From positions 794,532 through 858,531 of the forward strand of contig NZ_JH556653.1 of assembly GCF_000179595.2 (NCBI RefSeq): a stretch of 64,000 nucleotides of DNA. The letters run 5' to 3'. How positions within the stretch are numbered: the first letter of the stretch is position 1; every line of letters starts with the position of its first letter. Source of the stretch: Acetivibrio cellulolyticus CD2. Lineage in GTDB: Bacteria; Bacillota; Clostridia; Acetivibrionales; Acetivibrionaceae. Positions 8,618-17,944 of the stretch are shown here, one piece after another. Made by a program: the position numbers and the translations under genes. The notes beneath the pieces were generated by a model that was given only the letters and a program-made list of their open reading frames with translations, did not search any database and was not told the origin of the DNA.

Positions 8618-11299
8618 ATGCGAAATCTAAGCCTTGGGAAGACAATTAAATCTCCAAAATTTATTATTGAGTTTATATTATTAACTTGTTTATGTATTAT
8701 AGCCAAGATATATAAGGTGCCATTGTCTTATGGTGTATACATAAGTTTTGCCCCTTTTTTTCTATTTGTCATATTAAGATTAAACGGAACTGCTGTTGCC
8801 TTAATATCAAGCCTAATTGTAAATGTTATTGCAATATCATTTTTACATCCTGATGGAATTTCATTATTTGTTTCTTTGGAAATACTCGTTGTAGGAATGC
8901 TTTATAAATATAAAATACGCAATTTATTTTTATCAGAAGTAATTTACTGGCTGATATTAGGTTGTCCTGTAACTTATCTGTATTTTTTAATTATGGGTGA
9001 GGAATTAGGTACTGTAATTATCATTGCAATTTTAAATCAATTCATCATTGGACTTATTAATTCTTTGCTTGCAGATGTAGTAGTATCATATATAAATCCA
9101 TTTAGATTTTTCAGAGCTAATTCGAGCTATACAATAGATTTTAGTTTGTTGATTTTTCATTTCACATTAGTCTCTGTTTTAGTACCATTTACAGCATATG
9201 TTTTTATAGATGGTTCAAATATTGATAGAGATACAAGTAAAACTATAATCCAGGCTATGGAAAATAAAAATTATGAAATATCTGAACAACTGAAAGACTG
9301 GAGTATTACTGACCTACGTAAAATCAAGGTAAACTCCCCCATTCAAATAAACAAGGTAAAAAAGATTTTAGACAACGAACCTGAAGGCAGTGTTGTTGGA
9401 TTAATGATTCAAGATGAGAAAGGAAAAATCTATGTATCAAATGAACAAGCAAATAAATACCTTAGTAGTATAAATTGGAAATCCGAAGGAATAGTAACCA
9501 AGTTTAGTGATGATTTGTATATATGGCGTCCTAAATTGATCAATTATTACACTGATGAAGCAGCCTGGAAAAAAGCTTTCTTTATAAAAGAGGCAAAATT
9601 TAAAGATATTGACTTGGAGCTTGTTATCAAAATACCTCTTTCAAAATACTCAGAAGACATATGGAACAGTTATTTAAATAAATTTTATATCATTATAATT
9701 GCGTGTATTATAGCTACTATTTTGTCCATTATAATCAGTGGATTTTTGTCTGGTATACTTTTAAAACTAGCTGAATCCACTACTGATATACCTAATAAAT
9801 TAAGCCGTCAGGAGAAAATAGCTTGGCCAAATACTGCCATAAGTCAAATAAAGTCTTTAATCGTTAACTTTGCTGAAATGTCAAATAAGCTTGAGCAGTT
9901 GTTTTCTAAAGAAAAAGAAATGAATAATAAACTTCAAATTCAAACGGATGAGTTAAAAAAATCCAGAGAAGAACTTAAGCATTTAGCTTATTACGACGCC
10001 CTTACCGATTTGCCCAACAGGCTCTATTTTATTGAATATATTAAAGAGACTCTAGAATCAAATAAAGATAAATATTTGATTCTTGCTATCATGTATATTG
10101 ACCTAAACCGCTTTAAACAAGTAAACGATACACTCGGGCATGAAGTAGGAGATATGCTTTTAAAGGAAGTAGCAAAAAGATTTAAGTCAATTAGTAATAA
10201 TGACACTTTCATTGCAAGAATTGGAGGCGATGAATTTGTTGTTATATTAAAAAATGCAGATAAATTAAAAGCAGCTGAAACAGCTAGTTTTATTAACAAA
10301 GTTTTGGCTGATAAGATAAGTGTTACTTTCAATAATAAAGGGATGGATTTGTTTACATCAGGGAGTATTGGTATATCACTATATCCCCTAGACTCAAATG
10401 ATATCCATAGTGTTATAAAAAATGCCGATATGTCAATGTATACTGCAAAAAAAGAAGGTGGAAATACCTATCGTTTTTATGAAGAAATTAGTAAGGGTAA
10501 CAAAGAAGAAGAAATGTATCTTGAAATGAAGCTGAAAGGTGCTTTGGAGCGAAGGGAACTTGTCCTTTATTATCAACCTCAGTTTAATATTAAAAGCGGT
10601 GGTATTACCGCAATTGAAGCTCTCCTCCGTTGGAATGATCCTGAACTAGGTTTGATCCTACCGTCAAAGTTCATTCCTATTGCCAGCAAAATCGGTTTGA
10701 TGCATGAAATTGGATTTTGGGTATTAACGGAAGCTTGCACCCAAATTAATACATGGAGAAACATGGGGATTATAAACACACGTGTTACGGTAAATATGTC
10801 CAGTGATAATTTTCTGAGTCAATATATTATTGATACTGTTCAAAAAGTATTGGATGAAACAGGTGTAAATCCTGAACTGCTTGGATTGGATATAACTGAA
10901 TCTTATTTCCTCAGTAATTTTGCCAGTGTTGAAAAGACAGTAAGTGATTTAAAGCAACTTGGCGTATATATTTCAATTGATGATTTTGGAGGAGGTGGAT
11001 CTTTTTCTTTATTAAAAGATGTGCAAGTAGATTGTATTAAGATTGACAAAACATTTATTGAGAAGTTATCAACTAATAAGAAATCCGAACTGATAGTTAA
11101 GGCAATGATTGACTTGGTTCATTCCATGGGTATCAAAGCAGTTGCAGAAGGTGTTGAGACTCCAGAAAATGTAGCCCTTCTTAAAAATATGAACTGTGAC
11201 GATATACATGGTTTTTTGCTAAGTGTTCCTATGGATAAAAATAGTTTTGAAAAGTGGGTTATGAATTATAATAGTCGAAAAACAACATTTGAATTATAG
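8618..11299 (+). CDS. Membrane-bound GGDEF-EAL c-di-GMP signalling protein
   Basis: 893 residues. The N-terminal ~190 residues form a multi-helix membrane domain, followed by an extracytoplasmic loop (about 200-345) and another TM helix (about 346-375). A coiled-coil linker leads to a GGDEF domain (about 450-610) and an EAL domain (about 630-885). The diguanylate cyclase signature GGDEF (536-540) is intact, with no RxxD inhibitory site in front of it. EAL (667-669), VNMSS, TES, DDFG and AEGVE are present. The usual 'QG' metal-site glutamine near the C-terminus is instead histidine 864 (DDIHGFLLS), which may affect phosphodiesterase activity. AAGGAG lies 13 nt upstream of the chosen ATG. An orphan solute-binding protein follows after 95 nt. 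Confidence 0.93.
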   Translation: MRNLSLGKTIKSPKFIIEFILLTCLCIIAKIYKVPLSYGVYISFAPFFLFVILRLNGTAVALISSLIVNVIAISFLHPDGISLFVSLEILVVGMLYKYKIRNLFLSEVIYWLILGCPVTYLYFLIMGEELGTVIIIAILNQFIIGLINSLLADVVVSYINPFRFFRANSSYTIDFSLLIFHFTLVSVLVPFTAYVFIDGSNIDRDTSKTIIQAMENKNYEISEQLKDWSITDLRKIKVNSPIQINKVKKILDNEPEGSVVGLMIQDEKGKIYVSNEQANKYLSSINWKSEGIVTKFSDDLYIWRPKLINYYTDEAAWKKAFFIKEAKFKDIDLELVIKIPLSKYSEDIWNSYLNKFYIIIIACIIATILSIIISGFLSGILLKLAESTTDIPNKLSRQEKIAWPNTAISQIKSLIVNFAEMSNKLEQLFSKEKEMNNKLQIQTDELKKSREELKHLAYYDALTDLPNRLYFIEYIKETLESNKDKYLILAIMYIDLNRFKQVNDTLGHEVGDMLLKEVAKRFKSISNNDTFIARIGGDEFVVILKNADKLKAAETASFINKVLADKISVTFNNKGMDLFTSGSIGISLYPLDSNDIHSVIKNADMSMYTAKKEGGNTYRFYEEISKGNKEEEMYLEMKLKGALERRELVLYYQPQFNIKSGGITAIEALLRWNDPELGLILPSKFIPIASKIGLMHEIGFWVLTEACTQINTWRNMGIINTRVTVNMSSDNFLSQYIIDTVQKVLDETGVNPELLGLDITESYFLSNFASVEKTVSDLKQLGVYISIDDFGGGGSFSLLKDVQVDCIKIDKTFIEKLSTNKKSELIVKAMIDLVHSMGIKAVAEGVETPENVALLKNMNCDDIHGFLLSVPMDKNSFEKWVMNYNSRKTTFEL

Positions 11300-11394
11300 A
11301 TAGTTTATTGCCATCCACTTCTCTGCTAATAATTTAAGATTTAAACTTTTTGCTTACAAAGAGGCTTATATAAATATAACAAGGAGGAATAAAA

Positions 11395-12714
11395 ATGAAA
11401 GTTTCAAATGTTATTCGTTTTTCTTTGTTACTTTGTGTTTTCATGATTTTATGTAGTTGCGTACAAAATCCAAACAAACCGCTTTCAAGTACAACTCCAT
11501 TGACGCAAACTGCTGTTCCTGAAGAATCCCCCACAAATACGGAGGTAAATGTATGGACATCCAATGGTGGATTAGATCGCATAAAGTTAGTTTTCGAGTT
11601 AATGTATCCGAAAATTAAAATAAACATCACAAAGTTTGATTCAATAGATAAATTCAACACTGAAACTCTTTCTGCATTATCTGCAGGAACTGGACCAGAT
11701 ATTTTGTTTTTTGACAGTTCATTCTTTGATCAATATACTGTAGATGGCATTCTTGAAGATTTGCTGAAAGAACCATATTCAGCTGGCAAATATGAAAAAG
11801 ATTTTCCAGAGGATGTTTGGGAAAGCAATAAATCTGTCGATGGAAAAAATATTTTGGCAATGACATTTTTGACATCTCCATTTGTAACTTTTTATCGTGA
11901 TGACATAATGAAGGAAAATGGGTTTCCATCGGAGCCAGAAGAGTTTGGTAAGTTTATAGAAAAACCGGAAAACCTTCTTGCTATAGCAAAGAAATTAAAA
12001 TCAAATGGTCAATATATCTTTCAGTGGCCTACAGACCTTCCAAACTTGCTAGGATCATCCGTAGGGGTATTTGACAAAAATTTAAGGTTTGTGAGAAATT
12101 CTGATGATTTTGTGAAAGTGCTCGATATTGCAAAAGAATCACATAAATCTGGTTTCGAGCTTGAAGCTAGTTTTTGGGAACCCGCAGGTAAAAAAGCTAT
12201 ACAGGATAACAAGCTGGTTATGTTGTTTAATTTGGGTTCCTGGGGATTTGGATCCATACAGAGCTATGCACCAGATCAAGCCGGCAAATGGAAAGCTGCC
12301 AAGCCTCCACTTGGGATATACGCCTGGCAGTCAGATACAAAAATAGCAATAAGCTCACAAAGTCGCAATAAGGAAAATGCATGGAAATTCGTTGAATACG
12401 TTTTTACTCATCAAAATGGTGGAGAAAATTATAATATGATAAATGGTTATAAACCAGCACGAAGAAACCCTAAGCAAATGGATTCAAGAAATTTATTTTT
12501 AAATCAATCAACTCAGCCACTATATGAAGAATTAGGTGACAAAATGAAACAATACAAATTAACACCCTTGGATGATTCGGCAACAGAAATATTTGCAAAA
12601 GATATTTCTGATGCAACTGTCAAAAATATCGACTCAAAAACAGCAATTAAGAATATAACAGATAAAATTGAAAATACATTTAAGGATGAACGCAACGCAT
12701 TATTAGGAAATTAA
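11395..12714 (+). CDS. Extracellular solute-binding lipoprotein (family 1, sugar type), orphan
   Basis: 439 residues. It has a lipoprotein signal peptide with lipobox LCSC (Cys22) and a low-complexity Pro/Thr linker. The body is a periplasmic-binding-protein type II fold typical of ABC sugar importers: EVNVWTSNGG, GTGPDILFFDSS, AMTFLTSPFVTFYRDD and AISSQSRNKENAWKFVEYVF. It has a strong AGGAGG site before the ATG. No permease or ATPase gene is near. It follows the GGDEF-EAL gene by 95 nt in the same orientation, so a sensing role for the membrane c-di-GMP enzyme is plausible but inferred. A terminator follows. Confidence 0.88.
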   Translation: MKVSNVIRFSLLLCVFMILCSCVQNPNKPLSSTTPLTQTAVPEESPTNTEVNVWTSNGGLDRIKLVFELMYPKIKINITKFDSIDKFNTETLSALSAGTGPDILFFDSSFFDQYTVDGILEDLLKEPYSAGKYEKDFPEDVWESNKSVDGKNILAMTFLTSPFVTFYRDDIMKENGFPSEPEEFGKFIEKPENLLAIAKKLKSNGQYIFQWPTDLPNLLGSSVGVFDKNLRFVRNSDDFVKVLDIAKESHKSGFELEASFWEPAGKKAIQDNKLVMLFNLGSWGFGSIQSYAPDQAGKWKAAKPPLGIYAWQSDTKIAISSQSRNKENAWKFVEYVFTHQNGGENYNMINGYKPARRNPKQMDSRNLFLNQSTQPLYEELGDKMKQYKLTPLDDSATEIFAKDISDATVKNIDSKTAIKNITDKIENTFKDERNALLGN

Positions 12715-12759
12715 CTTGCTGGTAAATCTCATCTCTTATGAAAAGAATTTTAAAATATA

Positions 12760-12812
12760 AAGCAAATAAAAATGGCTTCTCAAATACCCATTTTTACTTG
12801 CTTTTTTATTTT
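12760..12812 (+). terminator. Rho-independent terminator after the solute-binding protein
   Basis: AAGCAAATAAAAATGG (12760-12775) pairs with CCATTTTTACTTGCTT (12788-12803) with one mismatch. A run of T follows (CTTTTTTATTTT). Confidence 0.8.
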
Positions 12813-12891
12813 AGCAGTAAAAGTACCAATCTTTCAATAGTGTTTTTAATTTTAAAATCAGAGTTCATACTCTTTTCACTTTAAGTTGGTG

Positions 12892-14262
12892 CTATCTTAT
12901 TGCCTGCTCGGCTGGAAAAACTTTAATCATGCCAAGAAGATATTGTCTCATAAATGCAAAGTCAATAGCATTCAAAAATCCATTTCCATCAACATCAGCA
13001 AATTGAATTTGTTGTACTGAGAGTTTTCCTAAACCAAGAAGATGTCTTTTCAAAAGTGCATAATCAATTGCATTTACTTCTCCAATTCCATCAATATCTC
13101 CAATTTTAGCAGTGGATTTCTCAATTATACCAAAAGGCTGTGTTAAGCTCATACCTCCTGGTCCCTTAAGCTGCGCCCGTATATAATTATTAACCTTATC
13201 TTCAAAGTTGTTTAGATCTATACTGTTACCGGTAGCAATAATTTTACTGTCCGCAACCCACTCAATAACATCATAATTTTCGCCTGTAATTGTGATCAAA
13301 TTTTTATCCTGGTTAACAACTATATTATCAATTACTGGAAAAGAGTCTTGGGAATCTGCAGTATTTGTTAATGCTGCTACTGCATAGAATGTTCCATTTT
13401 CCATAGAATAACGTATATTTTCTTCTGTATTCTCAGGCATAAGCATGATGTTAAAGTTAAAACCGGTTCCGGTTGTATAGTGAGTATCATCGCTTGAAAA
13501 TCCCCATACCATACGTTTTGGCATTGTATTCATAAGGATATGATCCCAGATAAGTCTAAAACTTTCCCTATTACCATAGCCCGCATTAAAAGCTTCAATT
13601 CCTACACAAGACGGATACTTTAAAAATATTTTGGTGTATTTATCAACAAACCCTCTACCCATTTCAGTAATTTGATCACCATCAAAGCACAAACTACTTG
13701 AAGCATCACCCGGGTGATTTATATGGGAAATTCCACCTAGCTCTTCACACTTTGCAATTTTACTCTCTATTGTAGCATCACTTCCGTTTACGAAATTAGC
13801 CCAGAATGTATTTACATGATCAAATACTGATTGCTCCGTTGTAAGCGGAATTCCTATCATTCCCCTTCCGTTCCTGTCAGTACCATCTTTGATTTCATTT
13901 AACCTCTCAGTAGTCAAGTATTTATCAGTATTTCTGTCATTTCTATCCCAGGTAGTGTTTGTAATATCATGATCGGTAATTGCAGCGATATCATAGCCCT
14001 TTTTATAACAATCCTCAATCATCTCTTTAGGAGATTGTAATCCACCATTCTCATCGGTATGCATATGCAAACAAGCTTTGTACTTCCCAAATGCACTCCA
14101 ATTAACAGATTCATAAGGATTAATAATTTCATAGTCTTTGGTACCTTCAATATTTTCTGCTGCACTTGTAGGAATTGACATATCAGGGCTTAAAAGCACA
14201 GCAGATAAAAGCATTATAAAGCAAAAACACCTGATATTTTTTCTTTTTATAAAATCGAACAT
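12892..14262 (-). CDS. PHP-domain (metal-dependent hydrolase) protein carrying a dockerin
   Basis: 456 residues with a signal-like N-terminus (1-34). The PHP metallo-hydrolase domain spans about 55-300. It shows metal-ligand motifs CLHMHTD (64-70, H66/H68), AITDHDIT (94-101), SHINHPGD (about 178-185) and WGFSSDDTH (about 254-262). A short beta domain follows. The C-terminal dockerin (about 388-450) has two F-hand repeats: GDIDGIGEVNAIDYALLKRH, in which the usual fifth loop Asp/Asn is Ile, and ADVDGNGFLNAIDFAFMRQY. The dockerin would place this putative phosphoesterase on the cellulosome or another cohesin scaffold, which is unusual for PHP proteins. The gene lies downstream of the GH8 gene on the same strand, behind a terminator, and so is probably transcribed separately. 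The substrate is unknown. Confidence 0.85.
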   Translation of the reverse strand: MFDFIKRKNIRCFCFIMLLSAVLLSPDMSIPTSAAENIEGTKDYEIINPYESVNWSAFGKYKACLHMHTDENGGLQSPKEMIEDCYKKGYDIAAITDHDITNTTWDRNDRNTDKYLTTERLNEIKDGTDRNGRGMIGIPLTTEQSVFDHVNTFWANFVNGSDATIESKIAKCEELGGISHINHPGDASSSLCFDGDQITEMGRGFVDKYTKIFLKYPSCVGIEAFNAGYGNRESFRLIWDHILMNTMPKRMVWGFSSDDTHYTTGTGFNFNIMLMPENTEENIRYSMENGTFYAVAALTNTADSQDSFPVIDNIVVNQDKNLITITGENYDVIEWVADSKIIATGNSIDLNNFEDKVNNYIRAQLKGPGGMSLTQPFGIIEKSTAKIGDIDGIGEVNAIDYALLKRHLLGLGKLSVQQIQFADVDGNGFLNAIDFAFMRQYLLGMIKVFPAEQAIR

Positions 14263-14433
14263 ATATGCACCCCCCTAAAAATATTTTATCATATAGAATT
14301 CAAATTATCTCGTCTACACATATTATATTTATAATTGATTAAAGGGAGGCAACAAAGGCCTCTGTTATATATTTAGTTGTGTTTGATTTCACGTATGGAA
14401 CGGGAAATAATGCAATAACAAAGATAGAAAACA

Positions 14434-14467
14434 AAAAGTCCGGTAGCTCTTCATGCACCGGACTTTT
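14434..14467 (-). terminator. Rho-independent terminator of the GH8 gene
   Basis: AAAAGTCCGGT (14434-14444) pairs perfectly with ACCGGACTTTT (14457-14467). On the minus strand a T-run follows the stem. It lies 22 nt beyond the GH8 stop. Confidence 0.88.
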
Positions 14468-14488
14468 ACTATTGCTGGAATGAAATCG

Positions 14489-15940
14489 TTAATTTTTTTT
14501 AGGCAATTCAGACCTCATGCCTACTAAAACCTGCCTCATAAATCCAAAATCCAATGAATTAATTTGCCCATTTCCATCAACATCTGCCGCCAACATACCA
14601 TATTCAGATGGGAAACTATTAATCATTCCTAAAATATACATTCTTAAATAACCGAAGTCAATTGAATTAAAACTATTGTCCCCATTCAAATCACCAACAA
14701 CGTATTTATTGGATGTAGGAGTAGGAGTAATAACAGTAGCAGTGGCAGTAGGGGTGATAGTAGGTGACAGTGAACCATTATATAAATTCGGGAAATTACC
14801 TGACATATATAACAAAGTCAGCATTCTTAAAGTATTTCCATAATAATCATAAGGTGCTGAATCCTTAACTTTCACGCTCTCATTAAACATTTTCTGACCA
14901 AAATCCAAATCCTCTCCGGTAAGACAACCTGCCCCAGCTGTAGCCACAAATGCAGGATTATGATATTGGCCTATCTTTTGACCTGTTAAGGAATAACCGT
15001 CTACAATATTTTCAGGACCAATGTTTTTGAAGAACGCAGAAACTTTGTCGCAATAAACCTTAGCTTTTTCTGTACCATACCAGGAGTAATCAAGTGCAAT
15101 CCTCCACGGCATACGTGCTGCATCATAGCTATATTCATATTTGCTTGTACCGTTCCACACTGCCAACCTCTGTTCGGTTCCATCTGCTTTACACCAATCG
15201 GGTACAAGTCCTGTCTTGTTATTGAATTTCTCAATCTGATCCAAGACTTCATAACACTTGTCAGCTACTTTTAACCAATCTTTGTTACCTGTGAAATCTG
15301 CATAAATCCTATACCAGGAAGGAACAAAATAGCAAGGATTAAGTGCATCAGAACCTCCCCAATTACCAGGCTTCAGTACATATGTACCTGGCTCTACACA
15401 ATATTTAAACAGGTTGTTTATATAATTTTTTGCTTCCTGCTCGTAGTTAATAGTACCACTTGAACCCCATCTTTTATGTGCAAACACAAGTGCCGTTGCC
15501 ATGTCTTCATCGCCATCAGTTGCAGCTCCTGTTGAAGCAACTTTACCATTTGCGTCAATAGACCAGTCCATAAGTCCAGTTCCATTAAAGTATTTCTTTG
15601 CATAACTGTAAAGATCATCAAATAAATCCCTCTCATTAAAATAAACCGAGAGCAACATACCATAACCCATTCCTTCTGAACAAGTTGTAAATTCCTGTGA
15701 TCCTGATGTTTGTACTCTTCTGTACCCACCTGCTCCACTTGTAGTTATACGACTGCTTTTCCAATCTTCCCATTCTCTCAACAACATAGCATTAGCACTA
15801 TTCTGATCAGTTGCTAAAGATTTTATACCATATGGGTATGCGTTTGACGTTGGCAAAGAAATAGAAGCAGAACACACACTAGCTAGTGACAAATATGTAA
15901 GCATACTTACGACCGTAAAAAATATTAATACTTTTTTCAC
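14489..15940 (-). CDS. celA: Glycoside hydrolase family 8 endoglucanase with dockerin
   Basis: 483 residues, a close counterpart in architecture of Clostridium thermocellum CelA. It has a signal peptide (1-25), a GH8 (alpha/alpha)6 catalytic domain (about 30-395), a Thr/Pro linker (about 397-414) and a C-terminal type-I-like dockerin (about 416-478: GDLNGDNSFNSIDFGYLRMY and ADVDGNGQINSLDFGFMRQV). The general-acid Glu is E89 in CSEGMGYG. The base Asp is D273 in SYDAARMPWR. It hydrolyses internal beta-1,4 bonds of cellulose or related glucans on the cellulosome. The start is GTG with AGGGAGAG upstream. Two 14-nt direct repeats lie about 210 nt upstream. Confidence 0.93.
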   Translation of the reverse strand: MKKVLIFFTVVSMLTYLSLASVCSASISLPTSNAYPYGIKSLATDQNSANAMLLREWEDWKSSRITTSGAGGYRRVQTSGSQEFTTCSEGMGYGMLLSVYFNERDLFDDLYSYAKKYFNGTGLMDWSIDANGKVASTGAATDGDEDMATALVFAHKRWGSSGTINYEQEAKNYINNLFKYCVEPGTYVLKPGNWGGSDALNPCYFVPSWYRIYADFTGNKDWLKVADKCYEVLDQIEKFNNKTGLVPDWCKADGTEQRLAVWNGTSKYEYSYDAARMPWRIALDYSWYGTEKAKVYCDKVSAFFKNIGPENIVDGYSLTGQKIGQYHNPAFVATAGAGCLTGEDLDFGQKMFNESVKVKDSAPYDYYGNTLRMLTLLYMSGNFPNLYNGSLSPTITPTATATVITPTPTSNKYVVGDLNGDNSFNSIDFGYLRMYILGMINSFPSEYGMLAADVDGNGQINSLDFGFMRQVLVGMRSELPKKN

Positions 15941-16266
15941 AATATCTCTCCCTTTAATATTAAACTAGATACGATTATTCAATGTTACAATATTTTTCTA
16001 ATCAACTCCTTTAAAAATAAATACAAAGAATTGTAAAAAATGAAACTGCTCACCACCCTAAAACCTATATTTACAAACATTCTTAATAAACTTATATTAA
16101 TTATATTTTACCCTTTTTAAGCTTCTAAAACAATTGTATATTATTATTTATTGGACTATATTATTCATTGGACTATATTACTTGTCGAAAATATTTTATA
16201 ATTTATACATATTGAAAATGGGATAAATCTTTGATGAAAGAATACAACGAGAGAAGAATTGGATTA
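15941..16266. promoter_or_regulatory. Upstream region of the GH8 gene with a short direct repeat
   Basis: 325 nt of AT-rich DNA. ATTGGACTATATTA occurs twice, at 16150-16163 and 16167-16180 (period 17 nt, about one and a half helical turns). This arrangement is compatible with binding of a regulator. No promoter box was assigned with confidence. Confidence 0.4.
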
Positions 16267-17517
16267 TCAATCAAGCAAAGCTTTCATGATTAATTCAAAC
16301 TTGTTTTTTACACCCCATATCGAATAATAATCAAAACTTGAAATGTTTCCAGTAGATTTATTGGAATTTGAATAATAATAATTGCAAATATCAACCCATG
16401 AATAACCTTTATCCGCTAAACTATTTGCTCCTATTTGACTTATATAACCACTATGCTGCTTCTGATCATGAGCGTTATATTGTGTCTCAAAAATAAGCCC
16501 AGAGGCATTTCTTATTCCTATTCCCGCCACAGCATTAATTGCCTCAGTACTTCTTTCATGCTCACTACCAGCTTTATAAACCTGATCTACTGTAGTATCA
16601 TATACATCAAACCCCATACCATAATACTTATAATTATAACATCTATACCAGCCATACATCTTTACTGCCATAGCCCCGGCTTTTAATGATTCCATAGGGT
16701 CAGCCAACGCTGTCCACTCATTAGGTAAAACATTTTTTATATAGTAATAGAAATCAACGGTTGAAATTTCACCAGTTCCTTTAATTTTGACTCTGATTTG
16801 AGAAGGCATAGGACAATAGAAAGGATCATTTTCAATTTTAGCTAAATCATCATATTTCCAGCTCTGTTCTTTTTTGCTGCCTAAAGCGGTTCCATCCAAT
16901 CTTCCATTTATAATATTATTCTTTAGAGCTCCGATCTCGCAAACAGATGCCAAATTACTTTCCTGCATTTCTTTGATAATGTGCTGTGACCACTGCAATA
17001 ATTTATATTCACCATTATTATCCTTGCCAAAGACAAATATGAAATTATTCATACCGCTGCACATATCACTATTGTTTTCTTTTGTAGTAATATCACAGCA
17101 TACATAATATGTAACAAGCTCAGCATATTCCGTATAATCATTATAGTTAACGCTGCTCCTTGGTACCTGATCATTTGACACTTGTTTATAATTTATTGTT
17201 TTAAACCTGTTAAGGTTCCACAACCCAATGTTCTTCTTCCTATATTCATAGCTATCAGGTCCTAAAAATAGATCAGAGAAGCTGGAATTTAAATCTCCGG
17301 ATGTCAATGAGATAAATTTATCGTATTGCTTTTTATCTAAATATGTTGAAATTTCACCAATTAAATTAGCTACCTCTCTATTTTCTACACTTACCTCAGA
17401 ACCATTGCCAATATTAAAGTTTAGATACTGATTAGTTGATACAGCATATGAAACGGAATTGGTCAGGAAAAGCAAGCAGCTAATTAAACCAGTTATAACT
17501 AAATTTTTGAGTACCAT
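16267..17517 (-). CDS. SpoIID/LytB-domain exported protein
   Basis: 416 residues from the chosen ATG at 17515-17517. That start gives a clean signal peptide (MVLKNLVITGLISCLLFL...SVSYA). An in-frame start 34 codons upstream is possible but would bury the signal. The middle (about 35-190) is unrecognised. The C-terminal half carries the SpoIID/LytB pattern: IRVKIKGTGEISTVDFYYYI, LPNEWTALADPMESLKAGAM, AVKMYGWYRCY. SpoIID proteins are peptidoglycan lytic transglycosylases in sporulation, and the related LytB stimulates an amidase. There is no sporulation operon around it, so the exact role is open. Confidence 0.78.
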   Translation of the reverse strand: MVLKNLVITGLISCLLFLTNSVSYAVSTNQYLNFNIGNGSEVSVENREVANLIGEISTYLDKKQYDKFISLTSGDLNSSFSDLFLGPDSYEYRKKNIGLWNLNRFKTINYKQVSNDQVPRSSVNYNDYTEYAELVTYYVCCDITTKENNSDMCSGMNNFIFVFGKDNNGEYKLLQWSQHIIKEMQESNLASVCEIGALKNNIINGRLDGTALGSKKEQSWKYDDLAKIENDPFYCPMPSQIRVKIKGTGEISTVDFYYYIKNVLPNEWTALADPMESLKAGAMAVKMYGWYRCYNYKYYGMGFDVYDTTVDQVYKAGSEHERSTEAINAVAGIGIRNASGLIFETQYNAHDQKQHSGYISQIGANSLADKGYSWVDICNYYYSNSNKSTGNISSFDYYSIWGVKNKFELIMKALLD

Positions 17518-17833
17518 AGTTTTTGTCTCTTCTGTTATAATTTTTGTAAACCCCATAACATTAACGTCAAATGTTAAAAAGTCCGCATAAATTATATCTA
17601 TACAAAAATGAAATGTCAATAATAATAGTTAAACTTATCGCTAATTGTAATGTTTGGAAGAAAACAATTTCCCATGTAGGGCGAACAATAAAAAAAATTT
17701 TGCAGAAAACATCCGTGAATAGCCCAAGATATGGTTGTAGCATAGTAATTCCAGCATAAGAATGCAAATTAGTACTTTAAACTATTGCGTCATTGATTTA
17801 TAATGTTTATTGTGAGTGCTTAATAATGATTAA

Positions 17834-17890
17834 CGCCTCTGTTTCTCAAAGGCTATTTCGAAAGAAATAGATTTCATGAGGTTGGAGGCG
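17834..17890 (+). promoter_or_regulatory. Structured leader upstream of the PurF-like gene
   Basis: CGCCTC (17834-17839) can pair with GAGGCG (17885-17890). They enclose a perfect hairpin CTATTTC-GAAA-GAAATAG (17853-17870) capped by a GNRA-type tetraloop. It ends about 55 nt before the chosen start codon. It does not match a riboswitch class I can recite. Confidence 0.45.
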
Positions 17891-17944
17891 ATTATTATTT
17901 TAAAATACTTAATATTACAAATAATTAATAGAGGTGATTTGTTC

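Noticed and set aside
17571-17767. Two small overlapping frames on opposite strands upstream of the SpoIID-like gene
   Set aside because: Mutual shadows in an AT-rich promoter region; no ribosome-binding sites or conserved features.
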